DNA of 10,431 nucleotides from an uncultured Gammaproteobacteria bacterium (GTDB lineage: Bacteria > Pseudomonadota > Gammaproteobacteria > Pseudomonadales > UBA5518), in assembly GCA_903921135.1 (NCBI GenBank), contig CAIXOY010000628.1, positions 1 to 10,431 on the forward strand. Direction: 5' to 3'. The notes under the pieces are model-generated. The model had not been told where the DNA came from, did not search any database, and saw only the letters and a list, made by a program, of their open reading frames with translations. Shown here one piece after another: positions 1 through 6,321 of this stretch (its first letter is position 1; every line of letters begins with the position of its first letter). A program made the translations under genes and the position numbers.

Positions 1-386
1 AAGACTACGGCCGCGACATACAGGTTTTCGGGCAGTGCTACATCGTCTGCCGCGACACCGAGAAAGAAGCGCGCGAGTTCGCCGACTACTACGTCAACCA
101 GCGCGGCGACTGGGAGGGCGTGAGGAACCTCCTCGACGTGCTGATCCCGAACTCGAAGAGCGCGCTCGGCGCCGACTGGGAAGCCATGGCCTCGAACATG
201 ATCGCCGGCTACGGGGCGCTTCCGCTGGTGGGCACGCCCGAGCAGATCGTCGACGGCCTGCTGGCCTTCTCGAAGGCGGGCCTGGACGGCACCACGCTCA
301 GCTGGGTCGATTACGAAGCCGGCATCGCGCAGTTCAAGGAGCGCATCCTGCCGCTCATGGTGCAGGCGGGTCTGCGCGAGGGCTGA
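1..386 (+). CDS. LLM-class flavin-dependent monooxygenase, C-terminal part (5' end outside window)
   Basis: The frame is open from the window edge (first full codon at base 3) to TGA at 384-386, giving the last 127 residues of a larger protein. The segment begins DYGRDIQVFGQCYIVCRDT and continues through an A-R-E-F-A-D-Y-Y-V helix. This resembles the C-terminal half of bacterial-luciferase-like (LLM) TIM-barrel monooxygenases, in which such helices follow a conserved (F/Y)GQ(C/A)-type strand. The later GTPEQIVDGLLAFSKAGLDG stretch is the family's usual 'GTPEQV.. L..f...G.dg' element, followed by a terminal helix ending LPLMVQAGLREG. These enzymes use reduced FMN or FAD (some use F420) to oxygenate or oxidise small organic substrates; the substrate here is unknown. 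The gene is convergent with the LLM gene at 394-1233, from which it differs in sequence. The N-terminal flavin-binding part cannot be inspected. Confidence 0.85.
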   Translation, partial: DYGRDIQVFGQCYIVCRDTEKEAREFADYYVNQRGDWEGVRNLLDVLIPNSKSALGADWEAMASNMIAGYGALPLVGTPEQIVDGLLAFSKAGLDGTTLSWVDYEAGIAQFKERILPLMVQAGLREG

Positions 387-400
387 ACGCGCCTCAGCCC
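380..400. repeat. Perfect 7-bp inverted repeat holding both convergent stop codons
   Basis: GGGCTGA (380-386) and TCAGCCC (394-400) are perfect reverse complements separated by 7 bases. The TGA stop of the plus-strand LLM gene is the end of the left arm, and the TGA of the minus-strand LLM gene is the start of the right arm. The stem is GC-rich and sits exactly between two convergent genes, so it could act as a small bidirectional terminator or mRNA 3'-end stabiliser. No T-tract follows on either strand, so it is not a textbook intrinsic terminator. Confidence 0.4.
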
Positions 401-1233
401 ACCCGCGCTGCGATCTCTGCGAGCGGCTTCAGCACCTCGGGTGTGTGGGGCGGCGCCAGATAGAAAATCATCAGCCCCAGCCCTTCGTCGCGGAAGCGAC
501 GGCAGCTCTCTTCCAGCACACCGAGGTTGGAGAGGTCCACGGGCTGGTGGATCGAGGTCATGATCTCTGCCGGATCACGTCCCTGCTCGCGGCAGATGCG
601 GTGCAACACCGTGCGCTTCGCCACGAAACCCTCGATGTCATAACCCGCGTAGTTCCAGTGCTGTGCCCAGCGCGCCACCAGCGGGAAGGTGCGCTTCTCG
701 CCGTTGCCGCCGATGCAGATGGGCGGGTGCGGGCGCTGCACGGGCGGCGGGTTGCAGCGGGCGTTTTTCAGCGTGTAGAGCTTACCGTCGAAGTCTGTGA
801 CCTCTTTGGTGAGCAGGCTGTGGATCACCTCGCAGGCTTCCTCGAAACGGTCGAAGCGCTGCGTGAGGGTGCCCAGATCGATGCCATAGGCCTCGCACTC
901 TTCCTGGCTCCAGCCCGCACCAAGACCGAGCTCAAGCCTGCCGTTGCTCACGATATCGAGCGTGGCCGCCATATTGGCGAGCACCGCCGGGTGGCGGTAG
1001 AGCGTGCCCGTGACCATGCAGCCGACGCGGATGCGCTGCGTGGCCTGCGCGAGCGCGGTCAGCGTGATCCAGCCCTCCATGCAGGGGGCAGTCGTATCGG
1101 GGACGTTGATGGGGTAGAAGTGGTCGAAGGTCCAGGCCGAGTGGAACTCGGGCATGCGATCGGCGGCCTGCCAGACGGCGAGCATATCGGCCCAGGTGGT
1201 GCATTGGGGCGAGGTCTTGATGGCGTAGAGCAT
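394..1233 (-). CDS. LLM-class oxidoreductase (TIGR03560-like)
   Basis: This 279-residue protein is a complete, single-domain luciferase-like TIM-barrel oxidoreductase. Visible family elements are DHF at 37-39, EGWITLTALAQAT at 53-65, VTGTLYRHPAVLAN at 74-87, LDIVSNGRLELGLGAGW at 92-108, RFDRFEEACEVI at 126-137 and PPICIGGNGEK at 170-180. They match the pattern of the group usually labelled 'probable F420-dependent oxidoreductase, TIGR03560 family'. The cofactor cannot be decided from sequence: FMN or FAD is plausible if the host lacks F420. The ATG is supported by GGAG about 9 bases upstream. It is the last gene of the operon, 28 bases after the LEH-like gene. The limonene 1,2-monooxygenase of Rhodococcus also belongs to the LLM superfamily and works next to an LEH, so an epoxidising or Baeyer-Villiger role is a reasonable but unproven idea. 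Confidence 0.92.
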   Translation of the reverse strand: MLYAIKTSPQCTTWADMLAVWQAADRMPEFHSAWTFDHFYPINVPDTTAPCMEGWITLTALAQATQRIRVGCMVTGTLYRHPAVLANMAATLDIVSNGRLELGLGAGWSQEECEAYGIDLGTLTQRFDRFEEACEVIHSLLTKEVTDFDGKLYTLKNARCNPPPVQRPHPPICIGGNGEKRTFPLVARWAQHWNYAGYDIEGFVAKRTVLHRICREQGRDPAEIMTSIHQPVDLSNLGVLEESCRRFRDEGLGLMIFYLAPPHTPEVLKPLAEIAARVG

Positions 1234-1261
1234 GTCGTGTGTCTCCGGTGTGCGTGTGAGC

Positions 1262-1630
1262 TCAGCGCACGGGCAACTGCGCCCGGTAGCCGGCCATGTC
1301 GAAATAGTCGCGCCAGGCGGAAATCACTCCGTCCCTGATCTCGAAGGTGCCCATCACCGGCAGGTTGACCGCTCTGCCGTCGATGGTAAAGCGGTCGACG
1401 CGCTCGGTAAGCACGGTGTTGCCGGTGGCGGCGATGTTCGGCATCTCCCAGTCGATGCTGTCGAAGATCCAGCGCGAGCGCAGGTAGGCGCTCACCGCGG
1501 GCTTGCCGTGCAGGGGCGCCACGGGCATGTTGTGGTAGACGATGTCCTCGTGCAGGAAGGCGAGGATGGCCTCCAGATCCATACGGTTCCATGCGGCAAC
1601 GAAAGCCTCTACCACCTGCACGGGCGTCAT
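1262..1630 (-). CDS. Limonene-1,2-epoxide hydrolase-like enzyme
   Basis: The protein has 122 residues from ATG at 1630 and a compact alpha+beta cone fold of the SnoaL/NTF2-like superfamily. It is not a generic SnoaL-like protein. Tyr32 and Asn34 in YHNMP, Arg77 and Asp79 in TERVD, and Asp108 in WRDYFD line up with Tyr53, Asn55, Arg99, Asp101 and Asp132 of the Rhodococcus limonene-1,2-epoxide hydrolase, where the Asp-Arg-Asp triad and the Tyr/Asn pair position the water that opens the epoxide. It should therefore turn an epoxide into a vicinal diol. It is shorter than the Rhodococcus enzyme (149 residues) because the N-terminal extension is missing. An upstream in-frame extension exists but would overlap the preceding SDR gene and looks unrelated. 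There is no clear Shine-Dalgarno; the gene begins 10 bases after the SDR stop, so re-initiation is likely. The substrate is unknown; terpenoid and sterol epoxides are known for the family. Confidence 0.9.
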   Translation of the reverse strand: MTPVQVVEAFVAAWNRMDLEAILAFLHEDIVYHNMPVAPLHGKPAVSAYLRSRWIFDSIDWEMPNIAATGNTVLTERVDRFTIDGRAVNLPVMGTFEIRDGVISAWRDYFDMAGYRAQLPVR

Positions 1631-1640
1631 GCGTGCATCG

Positions 1641-2402
1641 TCAGAACGGGGTGGTGCCGAGGCCCAGCCCACCGTCGACGTCGAGCTGCGCACCCGTCGT
1701 CCACTCGGCACGGATCAGGTACTCGATGCCCTCGGCGATCTCTTCCTCGGTGCCGATGCGCCCCAGCGGGTGCAGCGGCGCCATCGACTGCAGGCGCTTC
1801 AGCGCGGCCTCGTCGTCGGCAAGCCCGGCGCGCTGGTTGATCTCGGTGAACACCGCACCGGGCGCCACGCAGTTCACGCGCACGCCGCGCGGCCCGAGTT
1901 CGGCCGCCAGCACGCGGGTGAGCGTCTCGACCGCGCCCTTGGTGGCCGCGTAGGGCGAGGCACCGGGAAAGGCCCGGCGGTTGTGCACGGAGCCGATGAA
2001 GATCACAGCACCCTTGCGCGCCGAGAGATGCTCCGCAGCAAGGCCCGTCATCATCATCGCGGCGACCACATTGGTGTGGAAGATGTCGAGCAGCCGCGCC
2101 TCGTCGAGTTCGTGGATCGCGCCGCGGTACATGTTTCCCGCGTTGTTGATGAGCGCATCGAGCCCGCCGCCGTGCGCCACAGCGGCCTCCACCAGCCGCG
2201 CCCGGTCAGCGGCCTGCGTGATATCGGCACGTACCGCGAGACAGGCCTCACCGATGCTCTCAGCCACCGCACTGATCTTCTCTTCCCGGCGACCGCAGAT
2301 CGTCACGCGCGCACCGAGGGCGGTGTAGCGCCTCGCCATGCCGGCGCCCAGCCCCGAGCCACCACCCGTGATGAGGATGGACATGCCGTGTATGTCTTTC
2401 AC
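1641..2402 (-). CDS. Short-chain dehydrogenase/reductase, NADP(H)-type
   Basis: This 253-residue classical SDR carries the nucleotide-binding TGGGSGLG at 12-19, the D60-I61 adenine-contact pair, NNAG at 86-89 and the catalytic set Asn111, Ser138, Tyr151 and Lys155 (YAATK). Ser to Tyr is the usual 13 residues. Strand beta-2 ends C-G-R38-R39 with no acidic residue, which in this family usually means NADP(H). The start is GTG at 2402: AGGAG lies 7 bases upstream and the GTG overlaps the ThuA-like stop as GTGA. An internal ATG (residue 7) has no comparable ribosome site. The C-terminus has the common VDGG element. It probably interconverts an alcohol and a ketone made by the oxygenases of the operon, for example a diol from the LEH-like enzyme encoded next. 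Substrate and direction cannot be read from sequence. Confidence 0.92.
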   Translation of the reverse strand: MKDIHGMSILITGGGSGLGAGMARRYTALGARVTICGRREEKISAVAESIGEACLAVRADITQAADRARLVEAAVAHGGGLDALINNAGNMYRGAIHELDEARLLDIFHTNVVAAMMMTGLAAEHLSARKGAVIFIGSVHNRRAFPGASPYAATKGAVETLTRVLAAELGPRGVRVNCVAPGAVFTEINQRAGLADDEAALKRLQSMAPLHPLGRIGTEEEIAEGIEYLIRAEWTTGAQLDVDGGLGLGTTPF

Positions 2403-3103
2403 GAAAAAACTCCTGTGGATCCGGGGATGAGCCACTGCGTGGCCTGCCGGAGCAAACGCCGGTGACAGGGGTGCTGCAGCGAGGAAACGGTGTGTCCCAG
2501 TGCGTCGTACACCACCCGACCCGCACCGTGACGGCGCGCCCAGAGAACGGGTTGCGGACGGCCATCCGGGCCTGCCGAAGCCGAGAGCAGCGGGTGGTTT
2601 GCAGCGGTATGTTCCAGGTCGTGGAACACCTCGTCCTCGAGTTCGAAATCGCTCAGGCCCGCACAGATGGGATGCTCTGCATCGGCCACGTGGATCTGCG
2701 CCTGCTGCGGCGGCGGGTGGAAAGACTGACCCCAGCGCCAGCGCGCACCCAGCACCTCGCCCCAGCCCGGCCAGTCATCGAAGCAGATGCTCGCGGTGTG
2801 CAGCGCGAGCAGCGCACCGCCCTCCTCCACGAAGGCCTGCAGCGCGGCACGGCCTGCCTCGGAGACCGACATCGCGTATTCCGCACGGAAAGGCGCGTAC
2901 TTCTCGTGATCGAGCATGCGCCAGCGCAGCGCATAGACCGTGAGCATGTCGATGTCACCGCTGCGCAGGCGGGCAAACGCTGCTTCCACGTCTGTCTCGA
3001 GTTCGGAGGAAACACCACAGGCGCAGAGGCTCCGCGCAAGTTCCTCCGCGCCCTCGGCGAAGGCGTGGTAGATGCCGCCGTGCAGGATCAGGTTCCGCGG
3101 CAT
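2399..3103 (-). CDS. ThuA-like domain protein
   Basis: The protein has 234 residues, a normal size for a stand-alone ThuA (trehalose-utilisation-like) domain, which adopts a class I glutamine-amidotransferase-like fold. Supporting elements are the N-terminal strand LILHGGIYHAF (5-15), the central GGALLALHTASICFDDWPG region (95-113) with Leu-His-Thr-Ala at the strand turn, ELEDEVFHDLEH (154-165) at the usual 'DE(L/I)Y' position, and PVLWARRHGAGRVVYDALGH (185-204), the family's 'W....G.GRV.y...GH' signature. The biochemical role of most ThuA-like proteins is unknown; some are linked to disaccharide oxidation. There is no signal peptide. The start ATG lies 4 bases after the NAD-type SDR stop with no clear ribosome site, so translation probably depends on coupling. 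Its stop overlaps the next SDR start. Its place among oxygenases and SDRs suggests a step in the same pathway, perhaps hydrolysis or handling of a keto product, but that is speculation. Confidence 0.85.
   Translation of the reverse strand: MPRNLILHGGIYHAFAEGAEELARSLCACGVSSELETDVEAAFARLRSGDIDMLTVYALRWRMLDHEKYAPFRAEYAMSVSEAGRAALQAFVEEGGALLALHTASICFDDWPGWGEVLGARWRWGQSFHPPPQQAQIHVADAEHPICAGLSDFELEDEVFHDLEHTAANHPLLSASAGPDGRPQPVLWARRHGAGRVVYDALGHTVSSLQHPCHRRLLRQATQWLIPGSTGVFS
2410..2414 (-). promoter_or_regulatory. Ribosome-binding site AGGAG fixing the GTG start of the NADP-type SDR
   Basis: AGGAG (CTCCT on the plus strand) is 7 bases upstream of GTG at 2402, inside the end of the ThuA-like gene. 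The spacer is a T6 run plus C. With the GTGA overlap it decides for the GTG rather than the ATG six codons later. Confidence 0.75.
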
Positions 3104-3107
3104 CGGC

Positions 3108-3848
3108 TCAGGTGCGCGGCAGATTGGCGATCACGGAGTTGATCACGCCACCGTCGATGGCGATGTTCTGGCCGGTGATGTAGCCGGCTGCGTCGGATGC
3201 AAGCCAGAGGATCGCCTCCGCCACATCCTCGCAGGTGCCGAGGCGCTTGAGCGGCACGGCGCCGCCACGGATGCGCCGCACCTCGGGGTTGGCGTAGATG
3301 GGCTTGGACATGCCGCCGTCGATGAAGCCCGGCGCCACGCAGTTCACGCGGATGCCGTACTGCGCCCACTCGATCGACATCTGTTCGGTCAGGCGGATGA
3401 CGCCGGCCTTGGAGGCGGGATAGGAGCCGATGCCCGTACCCGGGTTGATCGCGTTGATCGACGCCAGGTTCACGATATTGCCGCCGCCGTGCTCCTTCAT
3501 GCGCCGAGCTGCCGCACGGGCCACGATGAAGGTGCCGGTGAGGTTGATGTCGAGCGCGAGCTTCCAGTCTTCCAGCGTGTGGTCCATCAGCGAGGCGAAG
3601 CGCACGATGCCCGCGTTGTTCACCACCAGATCAGGCGCTGCGCCGAACTGGTCGAGCGCGGCTTCCACCGCGTCGGGGTCGCGCACATCACCGCTCAGGG
3701 CGACCGCGCCCGGGATCGAGGCGGCGACACGCGCCGCACCCTCGGCATCCACGTCCATCACGCCGACGCGGTAACCACGCTCGGCAGCCATGCGGGCGAC
3801 GGCCTCGCCAATACCGGCGGCGGCGCCGGTGACCAGTGCGGATTTCAT
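3108..3848 (-). CDS. Short-chain dehydrogenase/reductase, NAD(H)-type
   Basis: This 246-residue classical SDR has TGAAAGIG at 7-14, Asp32 at the end of strand beta-2 (VGVMD), D54-V55, NNAG at 77-80, Asn102 and the catalytic Ser130, Tyr143 and Lys147 (YPASK) with the standard spacing. The Asp after beta-2 normally selects NAD(H), typical of catabolic alcohol dehydrogenases. VNCVAPGFID and the terminal IDGG element are intact. The ATG at 3848 is chosen because GAGGA lies exactly 7 bases upstream; the longer in-frame extension lies in non-SDR-like sequence. It starts 28 bases after P450 B and is followed after 4 bases by the ThuA-like gene. It likely oxidises a secondary hydroxyl introduced by a P450 or made by the LEH-like enzyme. 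It differs from the other SDR of the operon in cofactor motif, so the two probably act at different steps. Confidence 0.93.
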   Translation of the reverse strand: MKSALVTGAAAGIGEAVARMAAERGYRVGVMDVDAEGAARVAASIPGAVALSGDVRDPDAVEAALDQFGAAPDLVVNNAGIVRFASLMDHTLEDWKLALDINLTGTFIVARAAARRMKEHGGGNIVNLASINAINPGTGIGSYPASKAGVIRLTEQMSIEWAQYGIRVNCVAPGFIDGGMSKPIYANPEVRRIRGGAVPLKRLGTCEDVAEAILWLASDAAGYITGQNIAIDGGVINSVIANLPRT

Positions 3849-3876
3849 GTTGTGTTCCTCGTGGGTTGATCGGTGT

Positions 3877-5082
3877 TCAGGGCGAATCGAGCAACACGGG
3901 ATAACGCCCCCAGTTGGGGCGCGCCGTGTTGGCATCGGGTACGGGCGGATGGGAGGGATCACGGCGGGCGCCGTGGCGCAGCAAGGACTCCACGAACAGC
4001 ATCACGATGCCGTACTGGTGGTCGTCTGCACGCGTATCTGCGCGCGGCACCACGCCGCCGTCGAGATCCCGCCCCATGCAGGCGTGCATGCCGAAACCGA
4101 AGGTGAGGCCGAAGGGCCACACACCTGCCGGGATCGTGCGGTAGGGATTGAACACGGCCGCATCCTCACCGAAGACCGCTGTCTCGCGGTTGGCGCTGTG
4201 GATGTCGGCGATCACGTCATCGCCCGTTGCAACCTCCAGCTGCGCGCCGATGCGTGTGGGGCAACCGGCGCTGCGGCGTGCAACGGGGCTCGCCGGGTGC
4301 AGGCGCAGGCTCTCGTGCACGAAACGCTGCAACAGCAGACGGTCGGCCAGCAGGGCCTCGCGGCTGCCCGGGTGCGCATCGCACCAGTCGAGGATGTGGT
4401 GCATCGCGTGCACGGTGGAGTTGGCGGTACTGTGGGCGCCGGCCTGCATGTAGAACGCGATCTCGCGCCGCAGGATCTCGGGCGTGAGCCCCAGTTCTGC
4501 GTAGCTGCGCAGCAGCACCGTGAGCACGTCGCGCGGGAGTTCCTCCTCCGTCAGCGTGCCCGCCGCAAAGCGCGCCAGCGCCTCCTCGCGCCGCAGACGC
4601 GAGGGCGCAAAAAAGCGGGTGTCGAATTCCGCCAGGGCCGCAGCCGCGTCGCGGATCACCTCGGCGTGATCACGCGTGGAATGGAACAGCGTGGCCGCCT
4701 CGCTGAAGCGCTTCACGCAGTAGAGCAGCGCCTCGGTTTCGGCGGGCGATTGCTCCGGGCGGTCGATGCCGGCGAAATCCGCCGTGAGATTCAGCGTGAC
4801 GCGGTAACCGCAGTCGATGAGATCGGCGCTCCCGCGCGCAAGAAAGGGCTCGAGCGTGCGCGAGAGCGTGGCGGGAAAGACCTCCCGCTCGTAGTAGCGG
4901 AAGTATCCGCGCCCGAACACCTTGAAGGCGGCCGTGCGGCGCTTGTGGTGCTCGGCACCGTGCAGCGTGAGCAGCACGTCATCCATGATGATCGCGCCGG
5001 CCTTGTACATCGATTGCTCGAGGTCGGTGTTGCGCAGCGCGTCCTGCACACCTCGAACGGTCGAGAAGACGTGCTCGCTCAC
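3877..5082 (-). CDS. Cytochrome P450 (copy B), N-terminally short, soluble
   Basis: The protein has 401 residues with all core P450 marks: His45-x3-Arg49 in HGAEHHKRR (helix C, haem propionates), the oxygen-binding helix I with AGAHST at 214-219, ExxR as E257-S-L-R260 followed by LHPASPVARR, and the haem-ligand loop FGFGMHACMG at 328-337 with Cys335. In helix I the usual acid before the Ser/Thr is His217, a substitution best known from CYP51. The N-terminus reaches helix C in about 45 residues, roughly half the usual distance, so helix A and much of sheet 1 appear absent. An extra segment containing DDHQYG follows the Cys loop. There is no membrane anchor or signal peptide. The GTG start at 5082 has AGGAG 7 bases upstream and overlaps the P450 A stop (GTGA). 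It needs a ferredoxin and reductase; a putidaredoxin-type ferredoxin is encoded at 9654-9971. It is a clear paralogue of P450 A. The substrate is unknown. Confidence 0.93.
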   Translation of the reverse strand: MSEHVFSTVRGVQDALRNTDLEQSMYKAGAIIMDDVLLTLHGAEHHKRRTAAFKVFGRGYFRYYEREVFPATLSRTLEPFLARGSADLIDCGYRVTLNLTADFAGIDRPEQSPAETEALLYCVKRFSEAATLFHSTRDHAEVIRDAAAALAEFDTRFFAPSRLRREEALARFAAGTLTEEELPRDVLTVLLRSYAELGLTPEILRREIAFYMQAGAHSTANSTVHAMHHILDWCDAHPGSREALLADRLLLQRFVHESLRLHPASPVARRSAGCPTRIGAQLEVATGDDVIADIHSANRETAVFGEDAAVFNPYRTIPAGVWPFGLTFGFGMHACMGRDLDGGVVPRADTRADDHQYGIVMLFVESLLRHGARRDPSHPPVPDANTARPNWGRYPVLLDSP

Positions 5083-6314
5083 GCGCGGTCTCCTGCCGGC
5101 GCCGCGGCGCCGAGGAGCAACGGGTAGAACTCCCATGTCTCCCGCTCGATCTTGCGGTCCACGCGCGGCTCCTGCGCCGGATCACGACGCGCACCGGCCC
5201 GCAGCAGGCGCTGTGCGATGGTGGCGACCGTGCCGATCTGGTGGTTGCCCTCGGCGGGGGCCTGCTCGCCGCGCAGCACGGTGCCGGCGGCCAGCGCCTT
5301 GCCGAGGCAGGCATGCGCACCTGAACCGAAGGTGATGCCGTGCGGAAAGATGCCCGTGGGCAGACGGCGCAGCGGGTTGAAGGCGGCAGCATCCGCGCCG
5401 AAGACGCTCTCGTCGCGATTGGCCTGCCGCAGATCGATCACCACGGTATCGCCTGTGACGGCAAGGCTCCCGTCGGGCAACTGTGTGTCGGCCACGGCGC
5501 GCCGGCGCGCGACCGGGCTGGACGGGTGCAGCCTGAAGCTCTCGTGCGCGAAGCGCTGCACGCGGAGCGCGTCGGCCTCGAGCAGCGCACGCTCTTCAGG
5601 GTGCGCCTCGCACCACTCGAGCAGGTGGTGGACGAGGTGCCCCAGCGAATGCACCGAGGTATGCGCACCCGCGAGGAAAAAAAACGCCACCTCGTTGCGC
5701 AGCACATCCGATGCGAGCTCGAGATTGTCCTCGTTGCGCAGCAGCACGGTGAGGATGTCGCGCGGGAGCTCCTCTTCCGGGAGCGAGCCGGCACGCCACG
5801 CGGCAATCGCGTCGCGCCGCCGCTGCACCGAGGGCAGGAAGAAATCGCGCTCGAAGATCCCGAGCTGCTCGCGGATCTCCTGACGCACCGGCTCCGGATC
5901 ACCCTTCAGCTGGCCTAGCGTCGCGGCCTTGCCGAAGACGCGGATCATGTGGAGAAGCCCGTCGCTCTCCTCATCGGTGAAGCGCTGGCGGTCGATGCCG
6001 GCGAAGGCGATGGCCAGGTGGATCATCACGCGGTAGCCGAACTCGACGACCTCGAGGCGGCCGGCGGCCAGACGGGGCGCGAGCGTTTCCTCGAGCAGCC
6101 CGGGCAGCACGTCCTCTTCGTAGAAACGCAGGAAATCACGCCGGAAAATCCGCATCTCGAGCAGGCGACGCGCGCGGTGCTCCTCGCCATGGAGCGTGAC
6201 CAGCGTCTGGTCCATCAGCACCTTGCGGCCCTCGTCGTAAAGGGACTGCATCAGGTCCGGCAGGCCGAGCGCTTTCTCGACGTGCGGATAGGCTTTCAGG
6301 TGGTGGAGGTTCAT
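5079..6314 (-). CDS. Cytochrome P450 (copy A), N-terminally short, soluble
   Basis: The protein has 411 residues from ATG at 6314. Core features are His46-x3-Arg50 in HGEEHRARR (helix C), helix I with AGAHTS at 215-220, ExxR as E258-S-F-R261 followed by LHPSSPVARRR, and FGSGAHACLG at 329-338 with the haem ligand Cys336. As in copy B, the helix I acid is replaced by His (His218), the N-terminus starts near the B-helix region without helix A or most of sheet 1, and an extra loop with GEQAPAEGNHQIG (349-361) follows the Cys loop. The protein is cytoplasmic. It begins 7 bases after the amidohydrolase stop behind a purine-rich GGGGATGAGA stretch and ends in a GTGA overlap with copy B. A longer in-frame extension inside the amidohydrolase gene is not P450-like and was excluded. 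Codons 211-213 (Phe-Phe-Phe) form a T8 run. Its role is probably hydroxylation or epoxidation of the pathway substrate. Confidence 0.93.
   Translation of the reverse strand: MNLHHLKAYPHVEKALGLPDLMQSLYDEGRKVLMDQTLVTLHGEEHRARRLLEMRIFRRDFLRFYEEDVLPGLLEETLAPRLAAGRLEVVEFGYRVMIHLAIAFAGIDRQRFTDEESDGLLHMIRVFGKAATLGQLKGDPEPVRQEIREQLGIFERDFFLPSVQRRRDAIAAWRAGSLPEEELPRDILTVLLRNEDNLELASDVLRNEVAFFFLAGAHTSVHSLGHLVHHLLEWCEAHPEERALLEADALRVQRFAHESFRLHPSSPVARRRAVADTQLPDGSLAVTGDTVVIDLRQANRDESVFGADAAAFNPLRRLPTGIFPHGITFGSGAHACLGKALAAGTVLRGEQAPAEGNHQIGTVATIAQRLLRAGARRDPAQEPRVDRKIERETWEFYPLLLGAAAPAGDRA
5090..5094 (-). promoter_or_regulatory. Ribosome-binding site AGGAG fixing the GTG start of P450 B
   Basis: AGGAG lies 7 bases upstream of GTG at 5082, within the last codons of P450 A. 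The same AGGAG-7-GTGA arrangement occurs at the ThuA-like/SDR junction. It excludes the longer upstream frame, whose Arg/Pro-rich residues do not look like a P450. Confidence 0.75.
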
Positions 6315-6321
6315 CGCGGTC

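Noticed and set aside
3790..5127. Long plus-strand open frame (about 445 codons) opposite P450 B
   Set aside because: Its product is rich in Arg, His, Gly and Ala with no recognisable domain, while the minus strand encodes a P450 with every core motif. Long antisense frames are expected in GC-rich coding DNA.
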